Assembly (NCBI GenBank): GCA_029939535.1
Contig: JAOZST010000041.1
Location: 1-25,747 of the forward strand
Direction: 5' to 3'
DNA from: NBML01 sp029939535
GTDB taxonomy: Bacteria; Desulfobacterota; Desulfobacteria; Desulfobacterales; Desulfobacteraceae
DNA length: 25,747 bases
The position numbers and the translations under genes were made by a program. Below the pieces are notes generated by a model. That model did no database searches and was not told the origin of the DNA. It was given only the letters and a program-made list of their open reading frames with translations. This document shows positions 24,114 to 25,747 of the stretch, piece by piece. Positions within the stretch are counted from its first letter, which is position 1. Every line of letters begins with the position of its first letter.

Positions 24114-24535
24114 TTTTGATCCTCCGTACCCATGCCCATCATGGATTTTCCTACAACCATCTTGTTGCCCATATTAAATCCTAAAAAACCATCTAAAAGA
24201 GGATTGTATTCAAAGGTCACAGTTACTGACCTGTATGCCTTGAAATATACTTCGGCAATATCTGGGGTTACAGTAATAGAGGTACTCCCGCCATTCCAAT
24301 TAATCATTTTGTCGTTGCAAAAATCCACAACAACAGCCACTGCACTGGCCGCATCTTCCGGCCAGGTAATTGTCTGACGCGCGGCTACTCTGGTGGCAAG
24401 GGTCAATATATGCTTGTTATATATAAGACACGAAAGATCAATTGTACCCAAAATCAAGAGTACAAGAAAAGGCAGGATAACTGCGAATTCAACTGCTGCT
24501 GCCCCTGCCTGATTTTTGAATATCAGGGGCTTCAT
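24110..24535 (-). CDS. tadE: TadE-like minor pseudopilin 1
   Basis: This 141-residue protein has a basic N-terminus (MKPLIFKNQAG), the TadE motif GAAAVEFAVILPFLVLLILGTIDLS with one membrane helix (about 12-33) and a periplasmic C-terminal domain (about 40-141). TadE and TadF are prepilin-like proteins processed by the Tad prepilin peptidase and needed for pilus assembly; the conserved Glu at +5 (AVEFA) is present. GGGAG upstream supports ATG 24535, two bases after the lipoprotein stop. Its stop overlaps the TTG start of the second TadE-like gene (TTGA). It could equally be called TadF; the two are not told apart by sequence here. Confidence 0.87.
   Translation of the reverse strand: MKPLIFKNQAGAAAVEFAVILPFLVLLILGTIDLSCLIYNKHILTLATRVAARQTITWPEDAASAVAVVVDFCNDKMINWNGGSTSITVTPDIAEVYFKAYRSVTVTFEYNPLLDGFLGFNMGNKMVVGKSMMGMGTEDQN
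24121..24125 (-). promoter_or_regulatory. Ribosome binding site for the TTG start of TadE-like 2
   Basis: GGAGG lies seven bases before TTG 24113, inside the end of the upstream gene. Its quality shows that the full-length TadE-like 2 frame was, or is, translated from this point and that the TGA lies within it. Confidence 0.65.
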
Positions 24536-24537
24536 TT

Positions 24538-24828
24538 TTATTTTACTCCCATTCCTGAAAGGTTAATATTTACTACAGGTTTTTTTGATTTCTTTTTAAA
24601 ACTGTCCTGATATTGATCAAGGTTGTTCATGGCGGCCTTGCCGTCAAGAATTGTAACCGGGTCAATATTAATCGGTGCATCCGGATTTACTGTCTGGTGA
24701 AAGCGGGCAGTTTCAAAGGAGCGCCCCCAGTTTTCGTCCAATAAAGTCTGCCTGTGAGAAGTTGAGCTGCAACCGAATATTATGGGACAGATCAGTAAAA
24801 TGATGAAAATTAAAATATTTTTATGCAA
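24538..24828 (-). CDS. Small Tad-locus lipoprotein
   Basis: This 96-residue lipoprotein has a hydrophobic signal (NILIFIILLICPIIFGC) with lipobox acceptor Cys20. A short conserved-looking segment follows: NWGRSFETARFHQTVNPDAP, INIDPVTILDGKAAMN and LDQYQDSF. Similar small lipoproteins sit between the secretin and tadE genes of Tad loci in other deltaproteobacteria, as I recall, but have no assigned function. It could help secretin folding or outer-membrane targeting in place of CpaD. TTG 24828 is chosen because GGAGG lies eight bases before it; ATG 24849 is in frame but has no ribosome site. Its stop is two bases before the TadE-like 1 start. Confidence 0.75.
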   Translation of the reverse strand: MHKNILIFIILLICPIIFGCSSTSHRQTLLDENWGRSFETARFHQTVNPDAPINIDPVTILDGKAAMNNLDQYQDSFKKKSKKPVVNINLSGMGVK

Positions 24829-24836
24829 AATCTTTA

Positions 24837-24841
24837 CCTCC
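24837..24841 (-). promoter_or_regulatory. Ribosome binding site deciding the lipoprotein start
   Basis: GGAGG lies eight bases before TTG 24828, and nothing similar lies before the in-frame ATG at 24849. Starting at the TTG also gives a more usual signal peptide, MHKN followed by the hydrophobic core. Confidence 0.6.
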
Positions 24842-24858
24842 GTGGGCATATTCTGTTT

Positions 24859-25747
24859 TTAGTCCGTTTCAAATGAATGTCCGAACTGGCCATCCAGATC
24901 TGCATCAAATTTTTCTTTGTAAAATGACTTTTCAATTGGTTTTTTTAAATTAAAAAAGATTTCAGCATCATCCGGTTCTGTATAATAATCTGTTGGAACC
25001 GACTGCATATCTTCATTTATGGGTTTTGCAAAACGAGGGGTTACAATAATGATAAGCTCGGTTTCATTTTTTTGAAATGAAGTGTTTCTAAAAAGAGCGC
25101 CAAGTACGGGGATATCACCCAGGAATGGATATTTTTGAACCTGTTCCTTAATGGATTCCGACAAAAGACCGGCAATGGCAAAACTCTGACCATCGGCAAG
25201 TTCGATCATGGTGGAAGCCGTGCGGGTGTTAAGTCCCGGCACGACAAATCCACTGAATTGAACGGCCGTGGAAAAATCAAGTTCTGATACAGTTGCTGTT
25301 ACGTCAATGCTGATTTTGTGATCCTCCATTACCAGGGGTGTAAATGAAAGCCCCACACCATATTCTTTGTAGTCGACAAAGACACTGCCGTCATTATCAG
25401 CCAGCGGGATGGGAAGCTCACCCCCGGCAAGAAAACTGGCAGTCTGACCGCTCAGAGCGGTGAGGTTTGGCTCGGCAAGTATTTTAACAAGACCATCTTC
25501 TTTTAAGGCATTAATAAATGCAGACCACGAAAAACTTTCACCATGAAGTCTAAACATGGCATTGACTGCATCGGAATATATAAATCCATCCTTATCGGTA
25601 TATGTTGTCAGTCCCCCCAGGTTGGTAATGGCCAATTCACCTGTATAAAGATCTATGGCACCCATGTTAATCCCAAGCTGTTTTCCAATGGTACGGGACA
25701 TTTCCGCCATTTTAACCTCCAGCATGATTTGATGAATACCCCCCACT
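24859..25747 (-). CDS. rcpA: Tad secretin RcpA/CpaC, C-terminal part
   Basis: The frame is open to the window edge, so the 5' end with the signal peptide, BON and N-domains is missing. The visible ~296 residues are the secretin homology domain: HQIMLEVKMAEMSRTIGKQLG, VKILAEPNLTALSGQTASFLAGGELPIP, YKEYGVGLSFTP, SFAIAGLLSE, PFLGDIPVLGALFR and ETELIIIVTPRF. This forms the outer-membrane channel through which the Flp pilus is extruded. The last ~50 residues are acidic. The gene stops 30 nt before the small lipoprotein start and leads the Tad operon in this window; flp, the prepilin peptidase and rcpC/cpaB probably lie further upstream. Confidence 0.94.
   Translation of the reverse strand, partial: VGGIHQIMLEVKMAEMSRTIGKQLGINMGAIDLYTGELAITNLGGLTTYTDKDGFIYSDAVNAMFRLHGESFSWSAFINALKEDGLVKILAEPNLTALSGQTASFLAGGELPIPLADNDGSVFVDYKEYGVGLSFTPLVMEDHKISIDVTATVSELDFSTAVQFSGFVVPGLNTRTASTMIELADGQSFAIAGLLSESIKEQVQKYPFLGDIPVLGALFRNTSFQKNETELIIIVTPRFAKPINEDMQSVPTDYYTEPDDAEIFFNLKKPIEKSFYKEKFDADLDGQFGHSFETD

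Noticed and set aside
1..25747. CRISPR arrays, insertion sequences, prophage genes, tRNA and rRNA
   Set aside because: No regular direct repeats, transposase or integrase motifs, or RNA-gene sequence patterns were seen on reading both strands.

Overview
The window looks like chromosome from an anaerobic, moderately AT-rich Gram-negative bacterium of the Desulfobacterota, most like Desulfobacteraceae. This is inferred from the mix of a Tad pilus locus with TPR lipoproteins, stand-alone receiver proteins beside a membrane histidine kinase, a PEP-CTERM exported protein, a type II citrate synthase behind an FmdB zinc ribbon, and a TraB-family membrane protein. No marker gene such as rRNA is present, so the taxonomy is tentative. 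A run of 10 Ns at 23012-23021 shows that the sequence is a draft scaffold.

Layout. 1-1759 (+) is a small lipid cluster: the tail of a probable CDP-alcohol phosphatidyltransferase, an LpxL-like acyltransferase and a PAP2-type phosphatase. 1779-6587 is a signalling block. On the minus strand it has a membrane histidine kinase, a degenerate kinase-like protein that keeps the phospho-acceptor His but lacks ATP-binding motifs, and a stand-alone receiver. Beside them lie a plus-strand protein with a PPDK/PEP-synthase-type ATP-grasp domain and an unknown C-terminus, and a second, convergent receiver. 6782-12148 is housekeeping: threonine aldolase, a GDPD-family phosphodiesterase, citrate synthase with FmdB, and RecN behind a 58-residue protein. 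12486-15720 holds a TraB-family protein, a short rhomboid-like remnant, a J-domain protein and a PEP-CTERM protein.

15932-25747 (minus) is most of a Tad (tight adherence, type IVc pilus) operon. In transcription order it encodes the secretin RcpA/CpaC (5' end outside the window), a small lipoprotein, TadE-like 1, TadE-like 2 (interrupted), a TadG-like protein (interrupted by the gap), TadZ/CpaE, TadA/CpaF, TadB, TadC, a TadD-type TPR lipoprotein and a TPR plus LytR_C lipoprotein. Genes are packed with overlaps or short gaps of up to about 23 nt. Several starts are TTG with a good Shine-Dalgarno (SD). The Flp pilin, prepilin peptidase and RcpC/CpaB are not in the window and presumably lie beyond 25747.

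The points most worth a second look are an in-frame TGA that replaces a Gly codon in TadE-like 2; a match to the sigma-54 consensus upstream of the PEP-CTERM gene; the kinase / degenerate kinase / receiver operon, which suggests a dedicated phosphorelay; the ATP-grasp protein with an unrecognised C-terminal domain; and a near-identical 18-bp site upstream of two minus-strand genes. No tRNA, rRNA, CRISPR array, transposase or phage gene was seen. No gene-free stretch exceeds 300 bases. The longest is about 250 bases (14601-14850), in which only a terminator hairpin was seen.
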